Below, in pieces: positions 7,174-14,841 of a DNA stretch of 17,044 bases. Where the stretch lies: positions 1 to 17,044 of the forward strand of contig USSH01000020.1 in assembly GCA_900557435.1 (NCBI GenBank). Reading direction: 5' to 3'. The translations under genes and the position numbers were made by a program. Every line of letters begins with the position of its first letter. Position 1 is the stretch's first letter. The notes beneath the pieces are model-generated. The model saw nothing but the letters and a program-made list of their open reading frames with translations, was not told the origin of the DNA and searched no databases. This DNA is from an uncultured Coprococcus sp. Its GTDB lineage: Bacteria > Bacillota > Clostridia > Lachnospirales > Lachnospiraceae.

Positions 7174-7186
7174 TGCATATTATACG
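7174..7186. promoter_or_regulatory. Variant ArgR-like box upstream of argG
   Basis: TGCATATTATACG matches the argG box TGCATAATATACA at 10 of 13 positions and lies about 43 bases upstream of it, roughly four helical turns. This suits cooperative binding by a hexameric regulator. Inferred from similarity only. Confidence 0.4.
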
Positions 7187-7215
7187 TTGACTGAATGAAT
7201 ATTTTGAAAAATCAC

Positions 7216-7244
7216 TTGCATAATATACATTTGCGTTGTATAGT
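7216..7244 (+). promoter_or_regulatory. argG promoter with overlapping ArgR box
   Basis: -35 TTGCAT (7216-7221), 17-base spacer, -10 TATAGT (7239-7244). The -35 is the start of TGCATAATATACA (7217-7229), the mirror copy of the argC element. Leader of about 70 bases to the argG start, with AGGAGG at 7303-7308. Confidence 0.7.
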
Positions 7245-7318
7245 TCATGTAGGCGAAAAATGGAATATATTATAAAGTAATTTTTCAAAACACTGTATTT
7301 ATAGGAGGATTTATTAAA

Positions 7319-8557
7319 ATGGCTAAAGAAAAAGTTGTACTGGCTTATTCAGGCGGTCTTGATACCACTGCCATCATCCCATGGTTAAAGGAGACATACG
7401 GATACGATGTTATCTGTGCATGTATAGATGTAGGTCAGGAGAGCGAGCTTGAGGGACTTGACGAGAGAGCAAAGTATTCAGGAGCTGAGAAGCTTTACAT
7501 CATCGATGTTGTAGATGAGCTCTGCGATGAGTACATCATGCCAACAGTCCAGGCTGACGCTGTATACGAGAACAAGTATCTTCTCGGTACTTCATTTGCA
7601 AGACCTATCATTGCAAAGAAGCTTGTTGAGGTTGCACGTAAGGAAGGCGCTGTTGCCATCTGCCACGGAGCTACAGGTAAGGGTAACGACCAGCTTCGTT
7701 TTGAGCTTTCTATCAAGGCTCTTGCACCGGACATCAAAGTTATCGCTACATGGAGACAGCCTGAGTGGACTATGCAGTCACGTGAGGATGAGATCGCTTT
7801 CTGTAAGGCACACGGCATCGATCTTCCATTTGATGCAAAGCATTCTTACAGCCGTGACCGTAACATCTGGCACATCAGCCATGAGGGTCTTGAGCTTGAG
7901 AATCCTGCAAATGAGCCAAACTACGATGACCTTCTGGTTCTCTCAGTTACACCTGAGAAGGCACCAGATGAGCCTGAATACATTGACCTTGACTTTGAGA
8001 AGGGCTACCCTGTAGCACTCAACGGCAAGAAGATGAAGACTTCAGATATCATCCGTGAGCTGAACAAGCTCGGCGGAAAGCATGGTATCGGTATCATCGA
8101 TATCGTTGAGAACCGTGTTGTCGGCATGAAGTCTCGTGGTGTATACGAGACACCTGGTGGAACTATCCTCACAGAGGCTCACAAGCAGCTTGAGGAGCTC
8201 ACACTCGACCGTGATACCATGGAGTACAAGAAACTTGTCGGAACAAAGTTCGCAGCACTTGTATACGAGGGCAAGTGGTTCTGCACTCTCCGTGAGAGCC
8301 TTTCAGCATTCGTTGCCAAGACTGAGGAGCGTGTAACCGGTCATGTAAAGATGAAGCTCTACAAGGGCAACATCATCAAGGCTGGTACAACATCAGATTA
8401 TACTCTGTACTCAGAGAGCCTTGCTTCATTCACAACCGGTGACCTCTACGATCACAAGGATGCTTCAGGTTTCATCAACCTGTTCGGCCTTTCAATGAAG
8501 GTTCGTGCTATGATGGATCAGAAGCGTGAGGAGAAGGACAACGCTAACAATAAATAA
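7319..8557 (+). CDS. argG: Argininosuccinate synthase
   Basis: ATP-dependent joining of citrulline and aspartate to argininosuccinate, the penultimate step of arginine synthesis. The product is 412 residues, normal for the family. The N-terminal ATP-binding loop AYSGGLDTT is at 9-17; further family blocks include [12 protein letters not shown], the MQSREDEI region and [17 protein letters not shown], with [16 protein letters not shown] [13 protein letters not shown] further on. AGGAGG lies 10 bases before the ATG. Codon use is strongly biased (GAG, AAG, ATC, CGT), as in well-expressed genes. argH is not next to it. The gene is divergent from argC and probably repressed by ArgR together with it. 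Confidence 0.97.
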   Translation: MAKEKVVLAYSGGLDTTAIIPWLKETYGYDVICACIDVGQESELEGLDERAKYSGAEKLYIIDVVDELCDEYIMPTVQADAVYENKYLLGTSFARPIIAKKLVEVARKEGAVAICHGATGKGNDQLRFELSIKALAPDIKVIATWRQPEWTMQSREDEIAFCKAHGIDLPFDAKHSYSRDRNIWHISHEGLELENPANEPNYDDLLVLSVTPEKAPDEPEYIDLDFEKGYPVALNGKKMKTSDIIRELNKLGGKHGIGIIDIVENRVVGMKSRGVYETPGGTILTEAHKQLEELTLDRDTMEYKKLVGTKFAALVYEGKWFCTLRESLSAFVAKTEERVTGHVKMKLYKGNIIKAGTTSDYTLYSESLASFTTGDLYDHKDASGFINLFGLSMKVRAMMDQKREEKDNANNK

Positions 8558-8601
8558 TTTATAGATTCTTGACAAAAGAGGCGTGTTGGAATAGTATATA
8601 G

Positions 8602-8657
8602 AAAAGGAAATGGGTTTTTACCACATTTTACTGTTGTGGGTTGCTCGTTTCCTTTTT
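8602..8657. terminator. Shared terminator between argG and the convergent small gene
   Basis: AAAAGGAAA (8602-8610) pairs with TTTCCTTTT (8648-8656), with an inner stem CCACA (8621-8625) and TGTGG (8635-8639). The plus-strand RNA ends in a U run (8653-8658); the minus-strand RNA also ends in UUUU. The hairpin overlaps the last nine codons of the convergent gene, so one structure appears to serve both directions. Confidence 0.75.
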
Positions 8658-9152
8658 TATTGATAGAATATCATACAGATATTTCTTACCATTTTCTGCA
8701 TGATTTACCAACAAACATCCTGAATATATATTATGCCGAACCAATACATCTTCTTCATATACTGGAAGTGCAAATCTTATATCATATCTGTACCAACCAT
8801 ACTTAGCATTTTTATTATGCTTTTCTTTTCTATTTTCCTCCCATTTAGGATTTGTCGCTATTTGTATAAGTTCTGGTATCGCTGTAGCCGAATTTGCCTT
8901 TGCTTTTGCAACAGCCCCCAATAAAGCTGTCCTGCTTTTAGACTCAGGAAATTCTTTTACAAATTCATTTCCAATATATATTTTTTCTGCATTCTCACTA
9001 ATTTCATAAAAATCCCCAACATACCCTTTTAAATACCGGGCAACATCATCCCAGTCAATTTTACGTTTTCCCTTAAACCGTATATCATTTATTACTACAA
9101 GCTTTTTACCATCCTCATCTGTTATTATTTCTATATTTCTGTTTTTTATCAT
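8628..9152 (-). CDS. Small protein resembling BECR-type (barnase/EndoU/colicin/RelE-like) nuclease domains
   Basis: The 174-residue start is set by AAGGAG seven bases before the ATG at 9152. An earlier in-frame ATG (9188) lacks a site. No signal peptide or membrane helix. The central and C-terminal part (about 72-170), with LLGAVAKAKANSATAIPEL, KHNKNAKYGWYRYDIRFALPV and YLYDILSIKKET, is the pattern I associate with the C-terminal nuclease-like domains of phage MuF and polymorphic-toxin proteins in Firmicutes (the PBECR group). This is recalled from family resemblance, not tested. If correct, conserved His/Tyr/Arg residues in that block would cut RNA, and an antitoxin would be expected, but none is adjacent. 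Its AT-rich codons differ from argG and the arg operon, which suggests transfer. It could instead be a non-toxic derivative or immunity-type protein. Confidence 0.5.
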   Translation of the reverse strand: MIKNRNIEIITDEDGKKLVVINDIRFKGKRKIDWDDVARYLKGYVGDFYEISENAEKIYIGNEFVKEFPESKSRTALLGAVAKAKANSATAIPELIQIATNPKWEENRKEKHNKNAKYGWYRYDIRFALPVYEEDVLVRHNIYSGCLLVNHAENGKKYLYDILSIKKETSNPQQ

Positions 9153-9178
9153 GCAATTACTCCTTACTATAGTTATGT

Positions 9179-9234
9179 ATTGTAGCAATCATATAAACCT
9201 AAAATCGGAACTAAATTTGAACTAAATTTGAACT
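9179..9234 (-). promoter_or_regulatory. Candidate promoter with three 11-bp direct repeats at the -35
   Basis: Three head-to-tail units, AAATCGGAACT (9202-9212), AAATTTGAACT (9213-9223) and AAATTTGAACT (9224-9234). They abut a minus-strand -10 TACAAT (9184-9179) whose -35, 17 bases away, would be a poor CGATTT inside the first unit. Direct repeats of one helical turn beside a weak -35 are typical of activator sites. The repeat is certain; the role is inferred. Confidence 0.5.
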
Positions 9235-9416
9235 GAAAACATCCCGTAGCAACCCCCAAATATGGATAGAAACATAAGACTAATTTTTTGACTCTTTTTC
9301 TGTATCTGCATTATATCAATAATAACAAAGATGTAAACCCACTTATAACGAATTTACACTTTCTTAATGAATTTATACACATCGTATATCTCGACGATAT
9401 TTGAATGTATATCTAT
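9235..9416. other. AT-rich intergenic stretch, nothing recognised
   Basis: About 180 bases between the repeats and the next terminator. No frame with a ribosome binding site, no hairpin of note and no promoter that I would defend on the plus strand. Confidence 0.5.
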
Positions 9417-9448
9417 AAAAAAAGATCCGGAGCCGAAGCTCCAGATCT
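9417..9448 (-). terminator. Rho-independent terminator of the amylase/epimerase pair
   Basis: On the minus strand AGATCTGGAGC, loop TTCG, GCTCCGGATCT, then TTTTTT. The one imperfect pair is a U-G wobble on this strand but a C-A mismatch on the other, so it acts in the minus direction. It lies 43 bases after the 9492 stop. Confidence 0.93.
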
Positions 9449-9491
9449 CCCTAAATGCATATCATTTACAATATCGCTGCACCAACGTACA

Positions 9492-10394
9492 TTATTCTAA
9501 ATTACAGTCTATATATTCCATATATGACTTTTTCCCAACTTCTGATTCATTTTCCACATACCACTCTGCGCATTCTTTCAAGCCCTCTTCCAATGATATT
9601 GTCTCCGGGTATATTTTGTTCTGTTGCTGCACATCGAGATAATATTCATAATTGTGAAAACTGAAATAATTTCTCTGTTCTATATCCTCACTGACATTCA
9701 CAAACGCAGGGATCTTATCAAAGCAGGCGTAACACATCGTCACCCAGTCTCTTATAGTGACCGGCTCGACATTTCCCACATTCATGAGATGAGTCTCCGG
9801 CTTTTTCTCTATTATTCTCTCCATCAGGATACAGAGATCCTTCACATGGAAGAACTGCAGCTTCATTCCACCATCTCCGGGCAGATAAAATGGCCTGTCC
9901 GCCCTGGCACAGTCGAATACAAAAGCCTCCCTGTATACATTGTTCATAGGTCCATAAATATATGGTGGTCTGAGTATGTAAGCATCACTCACTCTGTCAA
10001 GTAATGCATCCTCCGCAGCGATCTTATCCGTACCATATGACCCCCAGTATCTGTTGAGTGCCCGTTCTGAATCTTCACGGAATGGCTGATCTCCATACTC
10101 TGGATACACTGCACTTGAGCTGATCATGATATACTGACCAAATGAACCAAGGCTGTCACATAAGTCTGTGATATCTTCCACATTATATGCGGTTATGTCA
10201 GCTACAACATCAAAGTAGATGTTTTTGAGTTTGTCTCCCAGGTCGTGCCTGTCCGCTTCTATAAGCTTCACACCCGGAACCTGCGATCTTGAATTTCTGT
10301 TGACCACATACACCTCATAGCCTTTGTCCACAAAATACTGCGCCGCATACCGGCTTACAAATACCGTACCACCCGTTATTAGTATTTTCTTCAT
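9492..10394 (-). CDS. NAD-dependent epimerase/dehydratase-like protein (extended SDR)
   Basis: 300 residues. The N-terminal Rossmann motif is ILITGGTVFVSRY (4-16), where the usual GxxGxxG reads GGTVFVS: the last Gly is replaced, as in the group of clostridial SDR proteins written TGGTxFVS. A Ser cluster ISSSAVYPEY (91-100) and the catalytic pair Tyr120/Lys124 (YGTDK) are present, with ILRPPYIYGP and a substrate-binding lobe after. Probably acts on a nucleotide sugar or similar; the substrate cannot be told. AGGAGG lies six bases before the ATG. It starts 31 bases after the amylase-family gene and is followed by a strong terminator, so the two form an operon. Confidence 0.85.
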   Translation of the reverse strand: MKKILITGGTVFVSRYAAQYFVDKGYEVYVVNRNSRSQVPGVKLIEADRHDLGDKLKNIYFDVVADITAYNVEDITDLCDSLGSFGQYIMISSSAVYPEYGDQPFREDSERALNRYWGSYGTDKIAAEDALLDRVSDAYILRPPYIYGPMNNVYREAFVFDCARADRPFYLPGDGGMKLQFFHVKDLCILMERIIEKKPETHLMNVGNVEPVTIRDWVTMCYACFDKIPAFVNVSEDIEQRNYFSFHNYEYYLDVQQQNKIYPETISLEEGLKECAEWYVENESEVGKKSYMEYIDCNLE

Positions 10395-10425
10395 GGAGCT
10401 CCTCCTTTAAGTTGGGATTTTTTAT

Positions 10426-12240
10426 TTACTCACCAAGCTCCAGCACCACACTCTCATTTCCAGCTAATTTCACTGAACTGAGGTCTGATACATCGATCTC
10501 ATCAGAGCTTGAATAAAGTACATCTGTGACTGTTATGTCTCCGCACTCAGCAAGCGATACCGTCTGATCGCTCTCTGCAAAGTTGTGCACCACCAGCAGC
10601 TTCTGTCCATCCGTCTCACGGAAGTACGCTGTCACACTGTCGCTTGTGAGAGCTGCCGCTCTGTAGCTTCCTTTCATAAGGGCAGGATTGTCCTTTCTCA
10701 GTGCTATGAGTGTCTTATAATATGAATACATTGAATCCGGATCTTCCATCTGCTGGTCAAGTCCCTTTGTCTCTGCATTCTGATCGTCATTTTCCCACGA
10801 CGTATTGTATGTACTGTCACTTCCCCAAAGGAAAGGCGTCCTTATCATCTCATCCGGCTTGCTGCCATACATTCCAAGCTCCTCTCCATAATATATATAT
10901 GGATTGCCCGGAAGTGTCATATATACCGCCGCAATCTGTCTCGCCTTATCCAGGCTGTTCACTGACGATGCTATCCTGTCCTGATCGTGATTTGCTCCAA
11001 ATACTCCATTCAGATAGTTGGCATCCACGCCGTCATATTTATTCTGTATATTCTCTATCGCAACGGAAAGCGAATCACCAAATCCCGGCATAGCCATGCC
11101 TTTCTGTACGCAGTTCAGTATCTTCTGCTGAATCGCAAAATCAAACTTCGTGTCAAATGGCTGGACGTAATTTTCCAGCACCTTGTCATCCTGCCATACC
11201 TCACCCACCAGGTATACATCAGGATTTATGCTCTCGCAGTAACCGGCAAATTCGTTCCACCAGGTAATATTTGCCGCTTCTGAATCTTCCTGCTGCTTGA
11301 ACTCGTGCGCCCCATAGATGTGAACTGCGGCGTCCATACGGAAACCGTCAAGACCAAGCTCTAACCAGTGACCGGCGGCATCCTTCACAGCCTGTCTCAC
11401 CCCTGGATTGTTGTAGTTCAGATCCGGCATATCCGCGCCAAACACACCATAATAATAGAAGTCTCCTTCCTGGTGCCACACCATATCTCCCCAGCTTGAT
11501 TTGTCGAGAAGATGATTGCAGTCTTTCTTGTCGGTCTTGTACACCCACCTGTAATAATCTCTGTACTCGCTGTTCTCATCGGACTTTGCCGCCTGAAACC
11601 ACGGATGATTGATACTGGTGTGATTGATGACCAGATCCATGATGACTTTCATGTCTCTGCTGTGTGCCTCGTCAAGCAATCTCTTAAGATCATCCTCCGT
11701 TCCGTAATCGGGATTCACCGTCATGTAATCCGTCACTGAATATCCATGGTAGGTATCGGATGCTGTGATCGGCATGAGCCATATCCCATCGATCCCGAGC
11801 TCCTGCAGATAGTCAAGTTTCTCCGTGACGCCATTCAGATCGCCTATACCATCACCGTCTGAATCGGCAAATGATCTGACAAATATCTCGTAATACACAC
11901 CGCGATTACCCTCTTCGTCGGTCTTCTTACGAGTCTCTGCCGTAAATTCCGCCACGTCATACGAATCACTTGAGTATGTTCCCTCTACATAAGGCTCATT
12001 CCTGTCTTCCGCATCTTTTTTTGACTCCTGTCCATCTTCTTCTGATGCTCCGGCATCTGTCTGATCGTTTGTCTGACCATCCGCCAAAGTCTCTGCTTCC
12101 GACGACGCAGCATCGCCCGCTCCGTCATCTGCTTTGCCGCACCCTGTACCGAGTCCAAGTGTAAGGGCCAGCATAACCACTGCAAGTCTCTTCTGCAGTC
12201 TGAGTAAGTTGTTCTGTTTCAGCACTTTCTTTTTAAGCAC
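10426..12240 (-). CDS. Secreted GH13 alpha-amylase-family lipoprotein
   Basis: The start is GTG at 12240, nine bases after AGGAGG; an in-frame ATG 13 codons upstream overlaps that site. 604 residues. N-terminal lipoprotein signal with LGLGTGC (Cys34), then an acidic, Ser/Asp-rich linker (about 35-100) and a GH13 (beta/alpha)8 barrel. Catalytic residues by motif: nucleophile Asp303 (DGFRMDAAVH), acid/base Glu347 (YLVGEVW) and Asp419 (NHDQDR). DSDGDGIGDLNG (about 126-137) looks like a calcium site, and VINHT is conserved region I. The C-terminal beta domain is at about 515-604. It would hydrolyse alpha-1,4-glucans or maltodextrins at the cell surface. It heads an operon with the epimerase-like gene and has its own promoter and a folded leader. 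Confidence 0.92.
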   Translation of the reverse strand: MLKKKVLKQNNLLRLQKRLAVVMLALTLGLGTGCGKADDGAGDAASSEAETLADGQTNDQTDAGASEEDGQESKKDAEDRNEPYVEGTYSSDSYDVAEFTAETRKKTDEEGNRGVYYEIFVRSFADSDGDGIGDLNGVTEKLDYLQELGIDGIWLMPITASDTYHGYSVTDYMTVNPDYGTEDDLKRLLDEAHSRDMKVIMDLVINHTSINHPWFQAAKSDENSEYRDYYRWVYKTDKKDCNHLLDKSSWGDMVWHQEGDFYYYGVFGADMPDLNYNNPGVRQAVKDAAGHWLELGLDGFRMDAAVHIYGAHEFKQQEDSEAANITWWNEFAGYCESINPDVYLVGEVWQDDKVLENYVQPFDTKFDFAIQQKILNCVQKGMAMPGFGDSLSVAIENIQNKYDGVDANYLNGVFGANHDQDRIASSVNSLDKARQIAAVYMTLPGNPYIYYGEELGMYGSKPDEMIRTPFLWGSDSTYNTSWENDDQNAETKGLDQQMEDPDSMYSYYKTLIALRKDNPALMKGSYRAAALTSDSVTAYFRETDGQKLLVVHNFAESDQTVSLAECGDITVTDVLYSSSDEIDVSDLSSVKLAGNESVVLELGE

Positions 12241-12367
12241 TTTCTCGTTCCTCCTAAACATATAGTAGGTAGCAGCCAACTCCCCCGCACGCGGGGCCCC
12301 CTCTACTACATGTCAGAGGTGCGCATGAAAATTATGAGCTACGCTCATAAGCGCCCCTCTTCCCTCC
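12241..12367 (-). promoter_or_regulatory. Highly structured 5' leader of the amylase gene
   Basis: On the minus strand, three nested or stacked hairpins fill almost the whole leader. (1) GAGG-GCGC arms (12351-12359 with 12316-12324, one mismatch) enclose the perfect 8-bp stem TTATGAGC/GCTCATAA (12343-12350 with 12332-12339, loop GTA). (2) CCCCGC/GCGGGG (12283-12296). (3) A 9-bp outer stem ATGTAGTAG (12311-12303) with CTACTATAT (12268-12260) encloses (2) and ends three bases before the AGGAGG. No match to a riboswitch class I know. Confidence 0.6.
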
Positions 12368-12374
12368 AAAGAAC

Positions 12375-12383
12375 ATTATAACA
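12375..12383 (-). promoter_or_regulatory. Extended -10 promoter of the amylase operon
   Basis: TGTTATAAT on the minus strand (TG extension plus a perfect -10), with no good -35. It lies about 30 bases after the permease stop. No terminator separates the two operons, so some readthrough is possible. Confidence 0.5.
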
Positions 12384-12413
12384 GAACACACCTCTTAACT
12401 TCCAGTGAATTTT

Positions 12414-13574
12414 CTAAGCCATAGCCCTGCCGGCAGTCTTGTACCTGTCAACTATCACTCCAACAAGTATGAACAGAACGGCAAAGAGCACCTGAACTCC
12501 CATGCTCACAAATATTCCTGTCACCGAACTACCAGATGTGAAATTGTCGATGGCATCTGTTGCATTTGCGTACCAGTATGCCGGGAGAAAATGTGCTATC
12601 GCCATCACAGTGTCACTTAAGAACTCTCTTGGCACAAATATCCCGCAGAGGAATGCCATTCCAAGTGATATTACATTTGCACACATGGACAGTATCTGTT
12701 CACTCTGAGTAAGCTTGCTAACTAGAAATGCCAGCGAGAGTGCTACACAGGCATACACCAGCATATTGAGTATGAACATTCCGCCCCTTGCTGATGCAAT
12801 ATCATAATTTATGAGTACCCTTGACAGAGCTATGAATATTGCAGACAGCACCAGTCCCGTAAACATCATTCCCAAGACAAGTTCTCTGTTGAGTCTGAAG
12901 AATCTGTATGATGAGCACTCTATACGCGCTCTGAGTTTCTTCCTGTTATACACCTGAAGAACCGGTGCAACTCCAACTATCATCACACAGATCATAACCC
13001 AGCCGAGATAATTGTAGAAGTTATATAACATGGAATGTTCTGAAGACTTTCCGTCTGCCATATCGACCTCTGCCTTCTGCTCAAGCGCCTCCCTTGCTCT
13101 CATATCGGCACCATTCACATCCTCACCGGCTTTCTTGTACAGAGATACCATATTCATATAACTGTCAAGCCTTGTCTCAAACAGCATGGACGCCTGACTT
13201 CCAGGGATAGTCGTTATCTCAAGCAGACCATCCGCAGTATCATTTGCCCATGCATCGCCAAAGCCATCTGGTATCCTGATCACACAATCCACCGCCCTGT
13301 TGTAGAGAGCATCCTGAATACCTCGTTCGTCCATATCAACGCCATCTACAAGCTGCTGCGTATCACTCAGGTAAGCCATCAATTTTCTGCTCATCTCACT
13401 GCCATCCTCATCGCTCACCGCATATTTGATTGTTTTACCCTTATAAAGGTTCTGTGGATCTGTGTTTCCCACATTGATGAACACAATCATGACTCCACAC
13501 AGGATTCCCACATACATGATCATCTGCCCAATATATTTTCTCAAAACCTTGAAAAAAGATTTAAACACTTGCAT
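12414..13574 (-). CDS. ABC-2 type exporter permease, second subunit (LnrN-like)
   Basis: 386 residues. One N-terminal transmembrane helix (about 16-36), a large extracytoplasmic domain (about 40-185, with YAVSDEDGSEMSRKL and AVDCVIRIPDGF), then five membrane helices to a basic C-terminus. This is the ABC-2/YhgE-type half-permease fold. Its ATG overlaps the upstream permease by 14 bases, with AGGAGG seven bases before it, so the two are translationally coupled and should form a heterodimer with the ATPase. Sizes of 315, 398 and 386 residues in this order resemble B. subtilis LnrLMN, which exports or resists polyene-like linearmycins. The substrate here is not shown by the sequence. Confidence 0.85.
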   Translation of the reverse strand: MQVFKSFFKVLRKYIGQMIMYVGILCGVMIVFINVGNTDPQNLYKGKTIKYAVSDEDGSEMSRKLMAYLSDTQQLVDGVDMDERGIQDALYNRAVDCVIRIPDGFGDAWANDTADGLLEITTIPGSQASMLFETRLDSYMNMVSLYKKAGEDVNGADMRAREALEQKAEVDMADGKSSEHSMLYNFYNYLGWVMICVMIVGVAPVLQVYNRKKLRARIECSSYRFFRLNRELVLGMMFTGLVLSAIFIALSRVLINYDIASARGGMFILNMLVYACVALSLAFLVSKLTQSEQILSMCANVISLGMAFLCGIFVPREFLSDTVMAIAHFLPAYWYANATDAIDNFTSGSSVTGIFVSMGVQVLFAVLFILVGVIVDRYKTAGRAMA

Positions 13575-14757
13575 ATCTGTTCCTCCTTACCATGAGAATC
13601 CCAACTGCTATGAGCACCACAGCCTCAATAGTCATTATGACGATATTCTCAGTGAAAACCTGGTGGTCACTATAAACATTCAGCGCATAGAATGAATCTG
13701 ATATCAGAGCCGCCGGATTGAGTTTGTTTATGATAGGCGCGTGCTGCTGTATCTCATACTTTATCCCGTTCATACACAGATCAGAAAGGATGGACATCAC
13801 CATGGATATTCCGATCACAATACCTATCTTGGTTCCCTCAGCAAGCTTTGATATAGCCCCAACTATGACTCCAATCGCCAGACCTATAAAGCAGCCCACA
13901 AACAGAGTAAGCAGGATCTCCCATACTCTGTCGCCAAAATCCACTCCTATGCAGGACATGTATATAAAGCTTATGACCTCGACCACAAAATGTATAAGCA
14001 GCAGTGCAGCAAACTCTGCCAAAACAAATGTCATTTTTCTCTGTGGGGACACATTTTTTCTCTTTCCCGTAGCGCTCACATTTGCCTGAAGATTGTTCAT
14101 CATTTCTATAGATGAAAGCGATGCGAAAAGACAGCTCATGGCAAATATGGCATAGAAATAATTGTTATACACATTCTGGCTGCCCTCAGTACTGGCCTTC
14201 TCTGTATAATATGATCTCTGTTCTGAGAGTTTTTCCACAAGGTTCGACATATCATCCACGCCGGAAGTCCCAGACATATACTGTTGGAGTCCAATGCCAT
14301 CAGAAGCCATATCCCCCTTAGGTTCGGTGCCCTCCTTATATATATCCTTAAGTGCATGCTCGTACTGCTTGTATTCAGAAAGCACTGTCTCAAGTATGCT
14401 CGCATTGACAGAACTCTCCGCAACCGTGAGCTTCACATCATCCGTATATATGATGCCCTCGACCTCTTCATCAGCCAGTGACTTCTCCGCATCGCTTTCG
14501 CTCATCCTTGTAACCGACAAAAGGGCATCATCGCCCTCCGACAGCGCATCCAGCATATAGTTAAGCCCATTTGCTGATTCATTCTCAGTGACCACTGCCA
14601 CTTTTATATTCCTGAACATCTCGTCCTGTTCATATATGTTGCCAAATGCCATGTACATGAATGTGGCAAGCAATATTGGAAATACCAGTGTCCAGAAAAT
14701 AGACACCTTGGCACGCATCAATATCTTTATCGTATATAGGAAATCCCGTATAAACAT
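13561..14757 (-). CDS. ABC-2 type exporter permease, first subunit (LnrM-like)
   Basis: 398 residues with the same plan as its partner: N-terminal helix (about 17-38, with the LRAKVSIFWTLVFPILL-like region typical of ABC-2 permeases), an extracytoplasmic domain (about 45-200) and five C-terminal helices, ending in VGILMVRRNRY. AAAGGAGAG sits just before the ATG. It lies 84 bases after the ATPase gene with no promoter or terminator seen between them, so it is cotranscribed. The extracytoplasmic domain contains AVVTENESANGLNYMLDAL, the usual start of this domain in the YhgE/LnrM group. Confidence 0.86.
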   Translation of the reverse strand: MFIRDFLYTIKILMRAKVSIFWTLVFPILLATFMYMAFGNIYEQDEMFRNIKVAVVTENESANGLNYMLDALSEGDDALLSVTRMSESDAEKSLADEEVEGIIYTDDVKLTVAESSVNASILETVLSEYKQYEHALKDIYKEGTEPKGDMASDGIGLQQYMSGTSGVDDMSNLVEKLSEQRSYYTEKASTEGSQNVYNNYFYAIFAMSCLFASLSSIEMMNNLQANVSATGKRKNVSPQRKMTFVLAEFAALLLIHFVVEVISFIYMSCIGVDFGDRVWEILLTLFVGCFIGLAIGVIVGAISKLAEGTKIGIVIGISMVMSILSDLCMNGIKYEIQQHAPIINKLNPAALISDSFYALNVYSDHQVFTENIVIMTIEAVVLIAVGILMVRRNRYASV

Positions 14758-14841
14758 ATTTCTCTCCTTTTAATCCCGGTTCATCTAAAATATACAAATA
14801 TCAATTCTTTCAACAAATACATAATCAAAATTACATTCAGA

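Noticed and set aside
9202..9234. Direct repeats as a CRISPR array or replication iterons
   Set aside because: The units are 11 bases with no spacers, only three copies, and there is no rep or cas gene nearby. A promoter-proximal binding site is the better reading.
12332..12350. TTATGAGC/GCTCATAA hairpin as the terminator of the exporter operon
   Set aside because: AT-rich 8-bp stem followed by only four U residues, and it sits after the predicted amylase start of transcription; treated as leader structure instead.
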